64,000 bases of DNA from Nocardia bovistercoris (GTDB lineage Bacteria > Actinomycetota > Actinomycetes > Mycobacteriales > Mycobacteriaceae). The stretch spans positions 248,001 through 312,000 of the forward strand of contig NZ_JADMLG010000006.1 of assembly GCF_015674855.1 (NCBI RefSeq). The letters are read 5' to 3'. The translations under genes were made by a program, and so were the position numbers. Below the pieces are notes generated by a model. The model was not told the origin of the DNA. It searched no databases and saw only the letters and a list, made by a program, of their open reading frames with translations. Shown here piece after piece: positions 1 to 8,747 of this stretch. Numbering within the stretch: the stretch's first letter is position 1; each line of letters begins with the position of its first letter.

Positions 1-2733
1 GGCGTGGCCAGCATCATCAAGACGGTGCTCGCCCTCGAGCACGCGGAGATTCCGCGCTCCCCGCTGGTGACCGAGCTGAACCCGGAAATCCCTTGGGACA
101 GAGGAGAGATCCGGCTCGTCACCGAGCACACCCCGTGGCCTGCGCGCAGCGGTCCGCGTCGGGCCGGGGTGTCCGGGTTCGGCTACGGCGGCACCGTCGC
201 GCACGTGGTGCTCGAGCAGGCTCCCGAAACCGACGGCGAACCCGCCGCCGCGCCCGACCCCGGAACCGAAAGACTGTTCCCGCTCTCCGCCGCATCCGAC
301 GCCGCCCTGCGCGCGAGCGCCGGTCGGCTCGCGGACCGGCTGGCCGAACACAAGGGCCGGGTGTCGCTCGAGTCGGTCGGGCACACGCTGGCGACGCGCC
401 GGTCCCGCCTGGCCCGCGGCGCGGCCGTCGTGGCGGGCGACGACACCGAGTTGATCGAGCGATTGCGCGAACTGGCCGCCGAGCGACCGCATCCGGGCGT
501 GGCGACCGGGGTCGCGGGCGCATCGGACAAGGGTCCGGTCTGGGTGTTCTCCGGACACGGCTCGCAGTGGCGCGGCATGGGCCGAGACCTGTTGGCGGTC
601 CCGGAATTCGCGGCCGTCGTCGACGAGATCGAGCCCATCTTCGAGGCGGAGATCGGGTTCTCGCCGCGCCGGGTTCTCGCCGACGACGAGGTCGACGGCG
701 TCGACCGGATCCAGACGATGATCTTCGTGATGCAGGTCGGCCTCGCGCGGATGTGGCGCTCCTACGGCGTGACGCCGGGCGCGGTGATCGGCCATTCGGT
801 CGGTGAGATCGCCGCGGCGGTCGCCACCGGGGCGCTGAGCCTCGCCGACGGCGCCCGGCTCATCTGCCGCCGTTCGATCCTGCTGCGTCGCGTCGCGGGC
901 AAGGGCGCCATGGCGATGGCGACGATCCCGCTGCACGAGGCGGCCGAAAGGCTCTCGGGCCGAACGGATCTGGTCGCGGCGATCGCGTCGTCGCCGTTGC
1001 AGTGCGTGCTGTCGGGAGATCCGGAGGCGATCGCGGAAGTGCTCGAGAAGTGGCCCGACGAAGGGATCGGAGTCCGGCAGGTCTCCTCCGATGTCGCCTT
1101 CCACAGCCCGCACATGGATCCGCTGCTCGACGACCTCGGCAAGGCGGGCGCGAGGTTGGACTACCGGCCGCATTCGGTGCGGATGTATGCCACGGCGCTG
1201 CCCGACGCCCGGTCCGAGCCCGCGACCGACGGACAGTACTGGGTCGCGAACCTGCGCAACCCGGTGCGGCTCGCCGGGGCGGTCGAGGCCGCGCTCGCGG
1301 ACGGCTTCCGCGAGTTCGTGGAGATCTCGCCCCATCCGGTCGTCGCGCACTCCATCCGCGAGACGCTCGGCGAGAGCGAAGTCGAGGACGGTTTCGTCGG
1401 CACGACGCTGCGCCGCGAACAGCCCGAGCGGCAGACCTTCCTCGCCGCGCTCGGCGCACTGCACTGCCGGGGGATCGCGATCGACTGGTCCCGGTTGCAG
1501 CCGTCCGGGGAGTTGGTCGACCTGCCCGGTTACCCCTGGCAAGGACGCGAGCTGTGGCACGCCCCCTCCGCGGCGGGGCGGGTGCCCGGTCCCGGCCACG
1601 ACGTCGACCGGCACGTGCTGCTCGGCGTCGCGACCGGTATCGCGGGCACCGACCTGCGGGTCTGGCGTTCGGTGCTGGAGGACGCCAACCGTCCCTATCC
1701 GGGCAGTCACGCGCTCGACGGCGCCGAGATCGTCCCCGCGGCGGTGCTCGTGGAGACCTTCCGCCAGGCGGGCCGCTCGGATGGCGAACCGGTCGAACTC
1801 GCCGATGTCCGCATGCGCAACCCGCTGCTCACCGACGGCAGGCGCGAGATCCAGGTCGTCGACGACCCCGATCGGGGTGAACTGCGGATCGCTTCGCGCA
1901 CACCGGCCGAGGACCCCGCCGACGATCCCGCCTGGCTGACCCACGCCAGTGCCACGCCAGTGCCCGAGGACGAGCGCACCGCGCTGCCGGGGAGTCTGCG
2001 TGACGCCGCGGCGCAGCGCCTGCTACCGGTCGACCCGAATCTCGTGCACCAGCGGCTGGCCGCCGTCGGAGTGCCCGAAACCGGATTCGACTGGACGGTC
2101 GAGGAACTGTGGTACGGGGTCGACGTGGTGCGGGCCAGGGTGGCCGTCGCACCCGGCGGCGCCGTGACCTGGGCGCCACTGCTGGACGCCGTCATGTCCA
2201 TCGCGCCCGCCGCGTTCGCCGGTGATCCGGTCCTGCGCATGGTCGTCGGAATCGACACCGTGGCGGCCGTCGGCACACCGCCGGATCGGGCGCTCATCGA
2301 AGTCGGGTTGGACAAGGATCGCGTCGACACCGTCGACGGGCTCGTCGCCGACGCCGACGGCACGGTGGTGGCGCGGCTGGCCGGCATGGCGTATCCGGCC
2401 ATCGACCGCCCGGTCGAGGACGATCCGGCGGCGGGCGCCGCCGCCGGTCCCGGACTCACGCTCACCGGCCTGACACCCGAGCGACTGCGCGAGGTCGTCT
2501 CGGCGGAGGTCACGGGCACGATCGCGGGCGAAATGCGGCTGCCCGCCGCCAGTGACCTGCATCCGCGCAGGCCGCTACTGGAACAGGGCCTCGACTCGGT
2601 CATGACCGTGACGATCCGCAAGAAACTGGAGAAACGGTTCGGCCACAAACTCCAGGCCACCGTCTTCTGGCAGCAGCCGACCGTCGTCGCGATCACCGAT
2701 CACCTGACGGAACTGCTGTCGGCGGTCCACTGA
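1..2733 (+). CDS. Iterative type I polyketide synthase, 3' part (KS C-terminus, AT, DH, ACP), orsellinate-synthase type
   Basis: Partial gene; the reading frame is open at base 1. It begins in the last part of a ketosynthase, with GVASIIK and FGYGGTVAHVVLEQAP near bases 175-225. The acyltransferase covers about 540-1440. Its nucleophile is Ser at 796-798 in GHSVGE, and an AFHS specificity motif near 1097 suggests malonyl-CoA. A dehydratase/product-template-like domain covers about 1590-2400 and has an intact HxxxGxxxxP motif (His at 1708-1710). The C-terminal ACP has its phosphopantetheine Ser in GLDS at 2596-2598. There is no ketoreductase and no thioesterase. KS-AT-DH-ACP without KR is the layout of bacterial orsellinic acid synthases such as AviM and CalO5, so an unreduced aromatic tetraketide is the inferred product. 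The family call is firm; the product is inference, because the KS active site and upstream genes lie outside the window. Confidence 0.9.
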   Translation, partial: GVASIIKTVLALEHAEIPRSPLVTELNPEIPWDRGEIRLVTEHTPWPARSGPRRAGVSGFGYGGTVAHVVLEQAPETDGEPAAAPDPGTERLFPLSAASDAALRASAGRLADRLAEHKGRVSLESVGHTLATRRSRLARGAAVVAGDDTELIERLRELAAERPHPGVATGVAGASDKGPVWVFSGHGSQWRGMGRDLLAVPEFAAVVDEIEPIFEAEIGFSPRRVLADDEVDGVDRIQTMIFVMQVGLARMWRSYGVTPGAVIGHSVGEIAAAVATGALSLADGARLICRRSILLRRVAGKGAMAMATIPLHEAAERLSGRTDLVAAIASSPLQCVLSGDPEAIAEVLEKWPDEGIGVRQVSSDVAFHSPHMDPLLDDLGKAGARLDYRPHSVRMYATALPDARSEPATDGQYWVANLRNPVRLAGAVEAALADGFREFVEISPHPVVAHSIRETLGESEVEDGFVGTTLRREQPERQTFLAALGALHCRGIAIDWSRLQPSGELVDLPGYPWQGRELWHAPSAAGRVPGPGHDVDRHVLLGVATGIAGTDLRVWRSVLEDANRPYPGSHALDGAEIVPAAVLVETFRQAGRSDGEPVELADVRMRNPLLTDGRREIQVVDDPDRGELRIASRTPAEDPADDPAWLTHASATPVPEDERTALPGSLRDAAAQRLLPVDPNLVHQRLAAVGVPETGFDWTVEELWYGVDVVRARVAVAPGGAVTWAPLLDAVMSIAPAAFAGDPVLRMVVGIDTVAAVGTPPDRALIEVGLDKDRVDTVDGLVADADGTVVARLAGMAYPAIDRPVEDDPAAGAAAGPGLTLTGLTPERLREVVSAEVTGTIAGEMRLPAASDLHPRRPLLEQGLDSVMTVTIRKKLEKRFGHKLQATVFWQQPTVVAITDHLTELLSAVH

Positions 2734-2752
2734 CGGTGGATCGTCCCCCGCG

Positions 2753-2788
2753 TTCGCCGAGCGGAAGGTCCGCCCTCCGCTCGGCGAA
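2753..2788. terminator. Bidirectional hairpin terminator
   Basis: Perfect 13-bp arms (TTCGCCGAGCGGA and its complement) flank a 10-nt loop between the convergent polyketide synthase and WYL regulator genes. There is no T-tract, as is common in actinomycetes. Confidence 0.7.
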
Positions 2789-2833
2789 ATCCTCGCCCGC
2801 CGTGCTGATCTCGCGCGGCGGAGCCTGGGGCCG

Positions 2834-3808
2834 TCAGGGTTGCGCGCGATAGCGGTCGGCGATAGCGGCGGCGCGGTCGCGTAGCGATGTGCGCAGCGAG
2901 TCCGGGGCGAGGGCTTGCGCGTCGATGCCGAGTTGCCACAGTGCCCATTCGGCGTGTCGGGTGTCCTGGAAGGTCACGTCCATGCGGAGCCTACCGTCCG
3001 CTTCGGGTTCTTCGGCACGGACGGCGAGTGCGGTGGCCACCAGTTCTTCGCGACGCCGCGGGTTCACCAGGACCGACACCGTGATGTTGTCGCCGCCGGT
3101 TCGGAACCGGGTGCCGCGCTCCCGCCAGGCCGTGGCCAGGTCGACGCGGTCCGGGCGCTCGGCCAGTTCGGGGAGTTGCCGCGCGTCCGACACCCGCGAC
3201 AGGCGGTAGGTGCGGTCCGCGCCGGATCTGGTGGCCAGCAGGTAGCCGCGGCCTCGGACGACGACCAGGCCGATCGGATCCACCGTGCGCCATCGCGGGG
3301 TCTCGTCGACGGGCGCGTATCGGATGCGCAGTTTGGTCCCGGCGAATACCGCGCGGCGGATCTCGGCCGTCACGGAAGCGGGCACTTCCTCCTCGGCCAG
3401 CGGCCGCGACAGCAGATCGGTGTCCGGGTCGATGAGCAGGCGTTCGGCCACTTCGGCCGCGGTGCCGCGATGGCCTTCCCCGAGCGCGTCCACCACCTTG
3501 AGCATCGCCGAAGCCAGCGCCGAGTCCAGACCGAATGCCTGTGTGCCACGGCGTGATCCGGCGACAAGCAGGGCGAACGCCTCGTCGTCGGTCAGCCCGG
3601 TGAGTTCGGTCCGGAATCCGGGGAGCAGGGCGAAACCGCCGTGGCGCCCGCGTTCGGCGAAGACCGGGACACCGGCCGTCGACAGCGCGTCGATATCGCG
3701 CAGCACGGTCCGAGTGGATACCTCCAGCTCGTCGGCCAACTCGGCGGCGGTCAGTCGACCACGCTGGCGCAGGAGCAACACCAGCGACACCAGCCGGTCG
3801 GCGCGCAC
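2834..3808 (-). CDS. WYL-domain transcriptional regulator (YafY/DeoR-like)
   Basis: This 324-residue protein has an N-terminal winged helix (residues about 1-60, with AAELADELEVSTRTVLRDI as the recognition region) and a WYL sensor domain (about 135-215, including RWRTVDPIGLVVVRGRGYLL), then a C-terminal extension. Family members are dimeric regulators that bind small ligands or nucleic acid through the WYL fold. Start is GTG at 3808. A 7-bp inverted repeat lies 20 bases upstream and could be its own operator. The gene is divergent from the RidA gene, a plausible target. Confidence 0.88.
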   Translation of the reverse strand: MRADRLVSLVLLLRQRGRLTAAELADELEVSTRTVLRDIDALSTAGVPVFAERGRHGGFALLPGFRTELTGLTDDEAFALLVAGSRRGTQAFGLDSALASAMLKVVDALGEGHRGTAAEVAERLLIDPDTDLLSRPLAEEEVPASVTAEIRRAVFAGTKLRIRYAPVDETPRWRTVDPIGLVVVRGRGYLLATRSGADRTYRLSRVSDARQLPELAERPDRVDLATAWRERGTRFRTGGDNITVSVLVNPRRREELVATALAVRAEEPEADGRLRMDVTFQDTRHAEWALWQLGIDAQALAPDSLRTSLRDRAAAIADRYRAQP

Positions 3809-3827
3809 GGAAAGACTCTACCGAATA

Positions 3828-3846
3828 CACGACACAGGATGTCGTG
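3828..3846. promoter_or_regulatory. Inverted repeat CACGACA-N5-TGTCGTG, candidate WYL operator
   Basis: Perfect 7-bp arms with spacer CAGGA lie between the divergent WYL regulator (start 3808) and RidA (start about 3932). Position and symmetry suggest an autoregulatory operator; nothing else supports it. Confidence 0.5.
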
Positions 3847-3931
3847 ATTACTTGGCAGGCTCACCACCGCGGCGTCCCCGAACAAGCGGTGGACGCGGTT
3901 GTTGGACGAATCGAATGGAGCCGATGTGGTG

Positions 3932-4327
3932 ATGCGACGAATGGCGGTCAATCCGGTGACGTGGTCGCTGGCAATGGGATTCAACCAGGGCGAGCTCGTA
4001 TCCGGGCACACCCGAACCCTGTACTGCTCCGGCCAGACCGCGACGAGCGGCGACGGCCACCCCGTGCACGCGGGCGACATGGCCGCCCAGTTGGCGTTGA
4101 GCCTCGACAACGTGGAGGCCGTACTCGCCGGGGCGGACATGTCGCTGGCGAACCTCGTCCGGCTCGACGTCTACACCACCGACGTCGATCTGCTGCTCGA
4201 GCACTACGGCGTGCTCGCGTCCCGATTGGGCGCGGCCGAAGTGGCGCCCGCGACGACGATGCTCGGGGTCACCCGACTCGCGATACCCGGGCAGATGGTC
4301 GAACTCGAGGCGACCGCTGTCGAGTGA
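3932..4327 (+). CDS. RidA family (YjgF/UK114) protein
   Basis: 131 residues of the RidA/YjgF fold. Visible family features are TLYCSGQTA near the N-terminus, DMAAQLALSLDNVEAVLAGADM, LVRLDVYTTDVD and a C-terminal ATTMLGVTRLAIPGQMVELE. RidA proteins are trimeric deaminases of reactive enamine/imine intermediates; the Arg expected in the active site is not clearly placed here, so deaminase activity is uncertain. The frame opens at a TTG at 3899, but I chose ATG 3932 (or GTG 3926) because GGAG at 3917-3920 gives a sensible spacing. Confidence 0.85.
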   Translation: MRRMAVNPVTWSLAMGFNQGELVSGHTRTLYCSGQTATSGDGHPVHAGDMAAQLALSLDNVEAVLAGADMSLANLVRLDVYTTDVDLLLEHYGVLASRLGAAEVAPATTMLGVTRLAIPGQMVELEATAVE

Positions 4328-4502
4328 GGACGAACGCCCATACCTGGCGGTGTCTTTCGTGCAGACCAGCACTGCGGATTTCCCGTGACGGGTAGTGGAA
4401 CGACCTCGGCCTGCGGGACCGCCACCGTCGGACAGCCAATCGAATTCGGCCTCGGTGGACCGGCTTCGGGTGGCGGATCACGACGGGCGTCGCCCGCGCC
4501 GG

Positions 4503-4709
4503 TCAGGCTAAGCCGGAGCCGCTACGCGGCAACCATCCCAGCAACTGGTTGAACGGCACGCAGAACGACGCGCTGCCCGAGGGCAGCTGCGAACAGTTCA
4601 ACGCCACCGGGCGCGGTTCGTCGGCGGTGGATGCGTCGGCGCCCGCGCTCGGGGCGAAGGCGAGGGGCACGGCGGCCACACAGGCTGCGGTGAACAAGGC
4701 GCGCTTCAT
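4503..4709 (-). CDS. Small secreted protein, unknown function
   Basis: A 68-residue protein starting at ATG 4709 with GGAGAG 8 bases upstream. It has a clear Sec signal peptide (MKRALFTAACVAAVPLAFAP, cleavage probably after SAGADA). The mature part of about 42 residues contains two cysteines (C39 and C50, NCSQLPSGSASFC) that could form a disulfide. A longer open frame upstream exists but lacks the start signals seen here. No family recognised. It is convergent with the RidA gene. Confidence 0.72.
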   Translation of the reverse strand: MKRALFTAACVAAVPLAFAPSAGADASTADEPRPVALNCSQLPSGSASFCVPFNQLLGWLPRSGSGLA

Positions 4710-4935
4710 CGAAGGAACTCTCCATCCGCTGGTTCGGCGCCCGGCGGGCGCCCGGTACGAACGGTATCGGGTGGGAACCGTGGCGGCAGCCCCCTGTTGT
4801 ACCGCCCCGAATTCCTCGGGGTCAGAGAATTCCGCCCTCGCCAACCACGGCGAAATCGGACCCGCGATCGGGTGCGACCGACCGGCACGGGCGCGGAAGT
4901 GACGATAAGGCGCGCAATCCCAGCGGGGTTTCGCG

Positions 4936-5499
4936 TCAGCCCGGGTATCGGCCGAGGTAGGCGAGCAAGCGTTCATCGGCGGGCGCGGAGTCGGGCATGG
5001 CGACCGGTGGGTGGAACTGCGGGGGGCGGCCCGTTTCGGGCACGATCAGCTCGATGAAAGTCAATATAGCGCGCGCTAATTCGTCAGGGATGGGCCGGTT
5101 CGCGGCGCAGGCGCGGGCGACGTCCCAACCGTGCACGGCGATCTCGACCGCCGCGACATGGGCGAGGACGTCGGCGCGCCGCGTTCGGCCACCCAGCCGG
5201 ACCGGGGAGTCGTGGTCGATTTCCGGCCACAGCGCACGCACGCGTGCCGCGCGGGCGCCGAAGGCCAGAACGGGGTCGGCCGCGGGCGGTTCGGTTCCGG
5301 TGCTCGGGCGCGCGGCGGCGCAGAGGGCGTCGAGTGAATCGTTGAGGTGGTCGAGCAAGGTTCGCAGGTTCCAGTGCGCGCACGGTGTCGCGGAGTCGAG
5401 GTCGGCACGGCGCACGGCCGCTACGTTGACCAGCGTGTAGTCGATGGCCCGCACAAGCAGTTCGGCGGAATCGATGTCGGTGATCGGTGATCGGGTCAC
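4936..5499 (-). CDS. TIGR03086-like DinB/maleylpyruvate-isomerase-fold metal-binding protein
   Basis: 187 residues with the histidine pattern of the DinB-like four-helix family: CAHWNLRTLLDHL (about residues 36-48) and HVAAVEIAVHGWDVARA (about 115-131). These supply the His ligands of a divalent metal. The family includes mycothiol-dependent isomerases and many proteins of unknown activity. Start is GTG 5499, which overlaps the stop of the small upstream gene by GTGA, so the two are probably translationally coupled. The longer upstream reading frame is not used because this overlap and a GAGGCGG sequence fit GTG 5499. Confidence 0.8.
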   Translation of the reverse strand: MTRSPITDIDSAELLVRAIDYTLVNVAAVRRADLDSATPCAHWNLRTLLDHLNDSLDALCAAARPSTGTEPPAADPVLAFGARAARVRALWPEIDHDSPVRLGGRTRRADVLAHVAAVEIAVHGWDVARACAANRPIPDELARAILTFIELIVPETGRPPQFHPPVAMPDSAPADERLLAYLGRYPG

Positions 5500-5645
5500 G
5501 ACCGCACCGCCTCGGCGGGGATCGGCGCGGGCGCGCGCATGGGCAGTCGACGCGGCCGATAGCAGTGGGCAGACGATTCTCCACGGAACGTGTCGGTCTC
5601 GTGCGGGCACTCGTCGTCGATGCCCAGCTCTTCGCGGTCGGACAC
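5496..5645 (-). CDS. Small protein (49 aa) coupled to the TIGR03086-like gene
   Basis: A short reading frame starts at GTG 5645 with an excellent ribosome binding site (TAGGAGG, 5 bases from the start) and ends in a TGA that overlaps the next GTG start. The peptide begins MSDREELGIDDECPHE, and contains AHCYRPRRLP and two Cys with nearby His, so metal binding is conceivable. No family recognised. Strong start signal plus exact overlap argues for a real gene rather than chance. Confidence 0.6.
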   Translation of the reverse strand: MSDREELGIDDECPHETDTFRGESSAHCYRPRRLPMRAPAPIPAEAVRS

Positions 5646-5961
5646 CGCAACCTCCTACCACTTGTCGCAGCCGCCATCACCCGGCCACCGGGCTGCACAG
5701 CACGCGTCCGCGGCGACCTCGCGCGTCGCCTACCGATACAGACCGGGCGAGACACGAAAAGAGATCGCTCCGGGCGCACCGTTTTCGACGCGCCCGAGGT
5801 CTGCCTCCTGGGAGGGGCGCTGACCACCACGTTTCCCGAGCTCGATCGCCCCGGCACGCGAGCTGTCGTGCTCGAGCTCACCGCGACCACGACACTGGTC
5901 GCAGGCGCGGGCTCGGCCTCGGCAAGGCCGCAGGCCCGCACCGCCGAGCGGGGCGAAGCCT
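5646..5961. other. Intergenic stretch with no supported gene
   Basis: 316 bases between the small gene and the Dsd1-type enzyme. Open frames exist on both strands but are low-complexity and have no convincing start signal or recognisable motif. It should hold the promoter for the 5645-to-4936 unit. Confidence 0.5.
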
Positions 5962-7104
5962 CTACCGGCTCGACCGCGCGGCGTCGATCGGAACAATCGC
6001 GACCAGGGTGTCACCGCGCACCACGTGGTAGCTGTCATACCGGTCGACGGTGGGATCGCAGTGCGGGGTCAGGAGTTCGACGCGCAGGCCGAGCCGCACA
6101 TCGATGTCGGGCGGGCGGGTGAGCGCGCCGTGTTCGTCGCCGTAGAAGGCGTAGGTCGAATCGGCGAAGGGTGCGGTGGACGGGCGCGGCGCGGGGCCTT
6201 CGGTGGCGAACGCCTTCAGGCCCGCGTCGACGGTGACGATCGGCGTGGCGTTGACGCTCACCACCTGGCTCGCGACCCACAGGCTGGTGCGGAACTGCCC
6301 GTCGGGGTCGTCGCCGAGCGCGTCGGCGTACTGGGCGTCCATGAAAACGTAGGAGCCGGGCTGCAATTCATCGAGGACGCCGAGTTCGAGGTCGGCCGCC
6401 ACGGTGCCCGTCCCGCCGCCGGTGACGAGGTCGACGCGATGACCGCCCGCGCGCAGCGCGGCCACGACCGCGCTCAGCCTGTCCATGCCGAGGCGGACCG
6501 CGTCGCGGCGGGCGTGATATCCCGGAATGTGTTGCCAGTGACCGCCGTAGCCCTGCACGCCCGCCAACTCCAGCGACGGGAACCGAGCGATGTGCGCGGC
6601 CAGCTCGAGCGCCTCGGCCGGACCGGCGACGCCGGTGCGCATGAGTCCGACATCGACGTCGATCGCCACCGCGATCCGCAGGTCGCGGCGATGCGCCTCG
6701 GCCGCGAGCGCGGTGACCGGATCCGGATGGTCCACGACGCAGACGAAGGACGGATCGACCTTCGCCACCTCGCACAACCGTGCGGGCGCGGTGGCGTCGG
6801 CGATCGGTGATGTGAGCAGGATCGCGCGCACACCCGCGGCGGAAAGCGCCTCGGCTTCACCGAGTTTCGCGCAGCAGACACCCACCGCGCCGTGCGCGAT
6901 CTGTTTGCGGGCTATCCAGGCACTCTTGTGGGTCTTGGCATGGGGTCGCAAGCGGACCTTGCCGCGCACGCGGGCGGCCATCGCGGCGATATTGGCGTCG
7001 AGTGCCGCCTCGTCCAGGACGAGCGCGGGCGTCGGCAGGCGGTGGCGCGATCCCGGCTCGCCGACCATGGCCCTGGCCAGCGCGGCGGCGGGGCTCTCGC
7101 TCAT
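5962..7104 (-). CDS. Dsd1-type PLP enzyme (D-threonine aldolase / D-serine dehydratase family)
   Basis: 380 residues with the alanine-racemase N-terminal barrel (fold type III). RLRPHAKTHKSAW holds the PLP lysine (K57). GGGTGT is the phosphate-binding loop. The C-terminal LLTPHCDPT (H348, C349) matches the zinc site of eukaryotic-type D-serine dehydratases. Expected reaction is dehydration or retro-aldol cleavage of a D-beta-hydroxy amino acid; which substrate is not clear. Start ATG 7104 overlaps the tautomerase stop (ATGA), so the two genes are co-translated. Confidence 0.85.
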   Translation of the reverse strand: MSESPAAALARAMVGEPGSRHRLPTPALVLDEAALDANIAAMAARVRGKVRLRPHAKTHKSAWIARKQIAHGAVGVCCAKLGEAEALSAAGVRAILLTSPIADATAPARLCEVAKVDPSFVCVVDHPDPVTALAAEAHRRDLRIAVAIDVDVGLMRTGVAGPAEALELAAHIARFPSLELAGVQGYGGHWQHIPGYHARRDAVRLGMDRLSAVVAALRAGGHRVDLVTGGGTGTVAADLELGVLDELQPGSYVFMDAQYADALGDDPDGQFRTSLWVASQVVSVNATPIVTVDAGLKAFATEGPAPRPSTAPFADSTYAFYGDEHGALTRPPDIDVRLGLRVELLTPHCDPTVDRYDSYHVVRGDTLVAIVPIDAARSSR

Positions 7105-7550
7105 CCGAGTGTGGTCAGGTGTTCGAAGCCTGCCAGCGTGGCGATCTCCGGCAGTCTGCGGATCGCGCCGTTCTGCGCCCACTGCCCCTCGGGGACCTCG
7201 TGGATGACGCAGGACGTGATCACCATCCGGCCGTCCTCACCGTCCCTGGCCTCGACGGCCGCGTCCTGGAGTTCGCGGGCGAATCGGGCTTTGCGCGCCC
7301 CGTCGAGCACGCCGGTGCTGACCTGCCAGTCGATGAACACGCCCGCGACCAGCGCGTCGGCCTGCTGTCCCGCCGAGTGGAAACTGCCCGGCGCGAGTTC
7401 TTCGAAGAGCACAAGCGCGCGCATCCGGCTGCCCGGGTCGTCGGGCACCGATTCGGCGCGGCAGGCTGCCTCGGTGAGCGCGGTCGCGAGCCGCGCCTTC
7501 TGCGCGTCGTCGAACGCGCCCGGGGTCAGCGTCACTCGCAGCAATGGCAT
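7101..7550 (-). CDS. Tautomerase family protein
   Basis: 149 residues beginning Met-Pro (MPLLRVTLTPGAF), which leaves an N-terminal proline after Met removal, the catalytic base of 4-oxalocrotonate-tautomerase-like enzymes. Twice the length of a single tautomerase unit, so probably a fused two-unit form. It resembles the protein at 13278-13778, including a shared EVPEGxW motif near the C-terminus. AAGG lies just upstream of ATG 7550. The stop overlaps the start of the Dsd1-type gene, suggesting a shared pathway. Confidence 0.75.
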   Translation of the reverse strand: MPLLRVTLTPGAFDDAQKARLATALTEAACRAESVPDDPGSRMRALVLFEELAPGSFHSAGQQADALVAGVFIDWQVSTGVLDGARKARFARELQDAAVEARDGEDGRMVITSCVIHEVPEGQWAQNGAIRRLPEIATLAGFEHLTTLG

Positions 7551-7678
7551 GTCGTGCCTTCCGTGGGTTCGGATCGTTCGCCGTAACTCTGCACCGCGCG
7601 CGAGCGTGCGACCAGTGGCGAGAACGACAGATTTCATGCCGAACTCGCCAACCGTACGGGGGCGATATCGCGCCGAGG

Positions 7679-8365
7679 TCAGTCCCGACGGAGGTCGTCG
7701 GACAGGTCGATGGGCTCGTCGAGCTCGATGAACACCTCGACGCCGCTCTCGGTCAGCGCACGCTGATCGGCGACGACTTCGTCGGCGAGCGTGGCATCGA
7801 CGGCGACTCCCGCGCTGACGACGCCGACGAGCAGGGGCCGTCCCGGTTCGAGCACGGTGCCCAGTGCGCTGTTCAGCGCGGCCGCGCCCTCGGCGGTGAG
7901 TTCGACCCGCTCGTCGTCGCCGAATCCGATGTCGACGAACAGGAATCCGGCGCCGGGTTCCTTGCGCAGGCGCAGGGTGTCGGTATTCAGGGTGCCGAGC
8001 GTCAACGGGCGACCGCCGAGGGTGGCGTTCACGGTGCCGGTGCCGATATCGATGACCAGACCGGTCAGATCCGCCGCCTTCGCACCGGACCGCACGGTGA
8101 TCTCGCCGCCGAAACGCATCGTGCCGCCGCTGAGGCGGTGGCCGAAGAAGGCGAGGCGACCGCCGTCGAACCACACGGTGGCGAGGCCGTCGACACCGGA
8201 GGCCGGATCCACCTTCAGAGTCTGGGAGCTGCGCTGGATCGGGAGGATATTGCCCTTCAGCGCGGTCGGCTCCGCGGCGGCGGGCGCGGTGACAGCGTGG
8301 ACGAACTCGGCCGAACACATCACGACCGCCGCCGACAGAACTGCGAGCTTCCTCCTCGAACGCAC
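7679..8365 (-). CDS. Secreted protein, HtaA-like (tentative)
   Basis: 228 residues. Start GTG 8365 is preceded by GGAGG 7 bases upstream. The first 35 residues (VRSRRKLAVLSAAVVM...) form a signal peptide ending near AAAEP. The mature part is beta-rich, with MRFGGEITVR and VELTAEGAAALNSALG, resembling HtaA-like haem-associated surface domains of actinobacteria, but similarity by eye is weak. I would treat it as a secreted protein of unknown function. Monocistronic by spacing. Confidence 0.68.
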   Translation of the reverse strand: MRSRRKLAVLSAAVVMCSAEFVHAVTAPAAAEPTALKGNILPIQRSSQTLKVDPASGVDGLATVWFDGGRLAFFGHRLSGGTMRFGGEITVRSGAKAADLTGLVIDIGTGTVNATLGGRPLTLGTLNTDTLRLRKEPGAGFLFVDIGFGDDERVELTAEGAAALNSALGTVLEPGRPLLVGVVSAGVAVDATLADEVVADQRALTESGVEVFIELDEPIDLSDDLRRD

Positions 8366-8506
8366 GGGACAACCTCCACGGGGCCGGGGACGATCATCGG
8401 GTTCCCTAGAGCTTCGTCGCCGCTCCCCTGTCCGGATTGCCGGATCGGCGAAAACGTTAGGAGGCAATTCGTTCGGGTACTCCCGCGACGAGCCAGGGAG
8501 GTAACC

Positions 8507-8674
8507 ATGCCCATCAAGTACCGTCAGCGCAAATCCTTCGGTCCGCTGAAATTCAACTTCACCCAATCGGGTCTGTCCTCGTGGGGCATCAAAATCGGTC
8601 CGTGGTCGTGGAATTCCCGGACCAAGAAGAACAGCGTCGACCTGCCGGGGCCGCTCAGCTGGCGTCAGCGCTGA
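8507..8674 (+). CDS. Small DUF4236-type protein
   Basis: A 55-residue basic, aromatic-rich protein beginning MPIKYRQRKSFGPLKF, with SQSG-like FTQSGLSSWGIKIGPWSWN. This is the pattern of the short actinobacterial DUF4236 family. Function unknown. ATG 8507 has AGGGAGG at 8495-8501. Divergent from the secreted protein gene. Confidence 0.72.
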   Translation: MPIKYRQRKSFGPLKFNFTQSGLSSWGIKIGPWSWNSRTKKNSVDLPGPLSWRQR

Positions 8675-8747
8675 GACGATCGGTCGCGCCCTGCGGCATT
8701 TGCGGGCGCGACCGATCCGGCGGGGCCGACATCCTCGGGTCCGAATG

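Noticed and set aside
1..2733. Nocobactin or mycobactin polyketide synthase
   Set aside because: The KS end and DH-ACP order fit aromatic iterative synthases better, and no siderophore genes follow.
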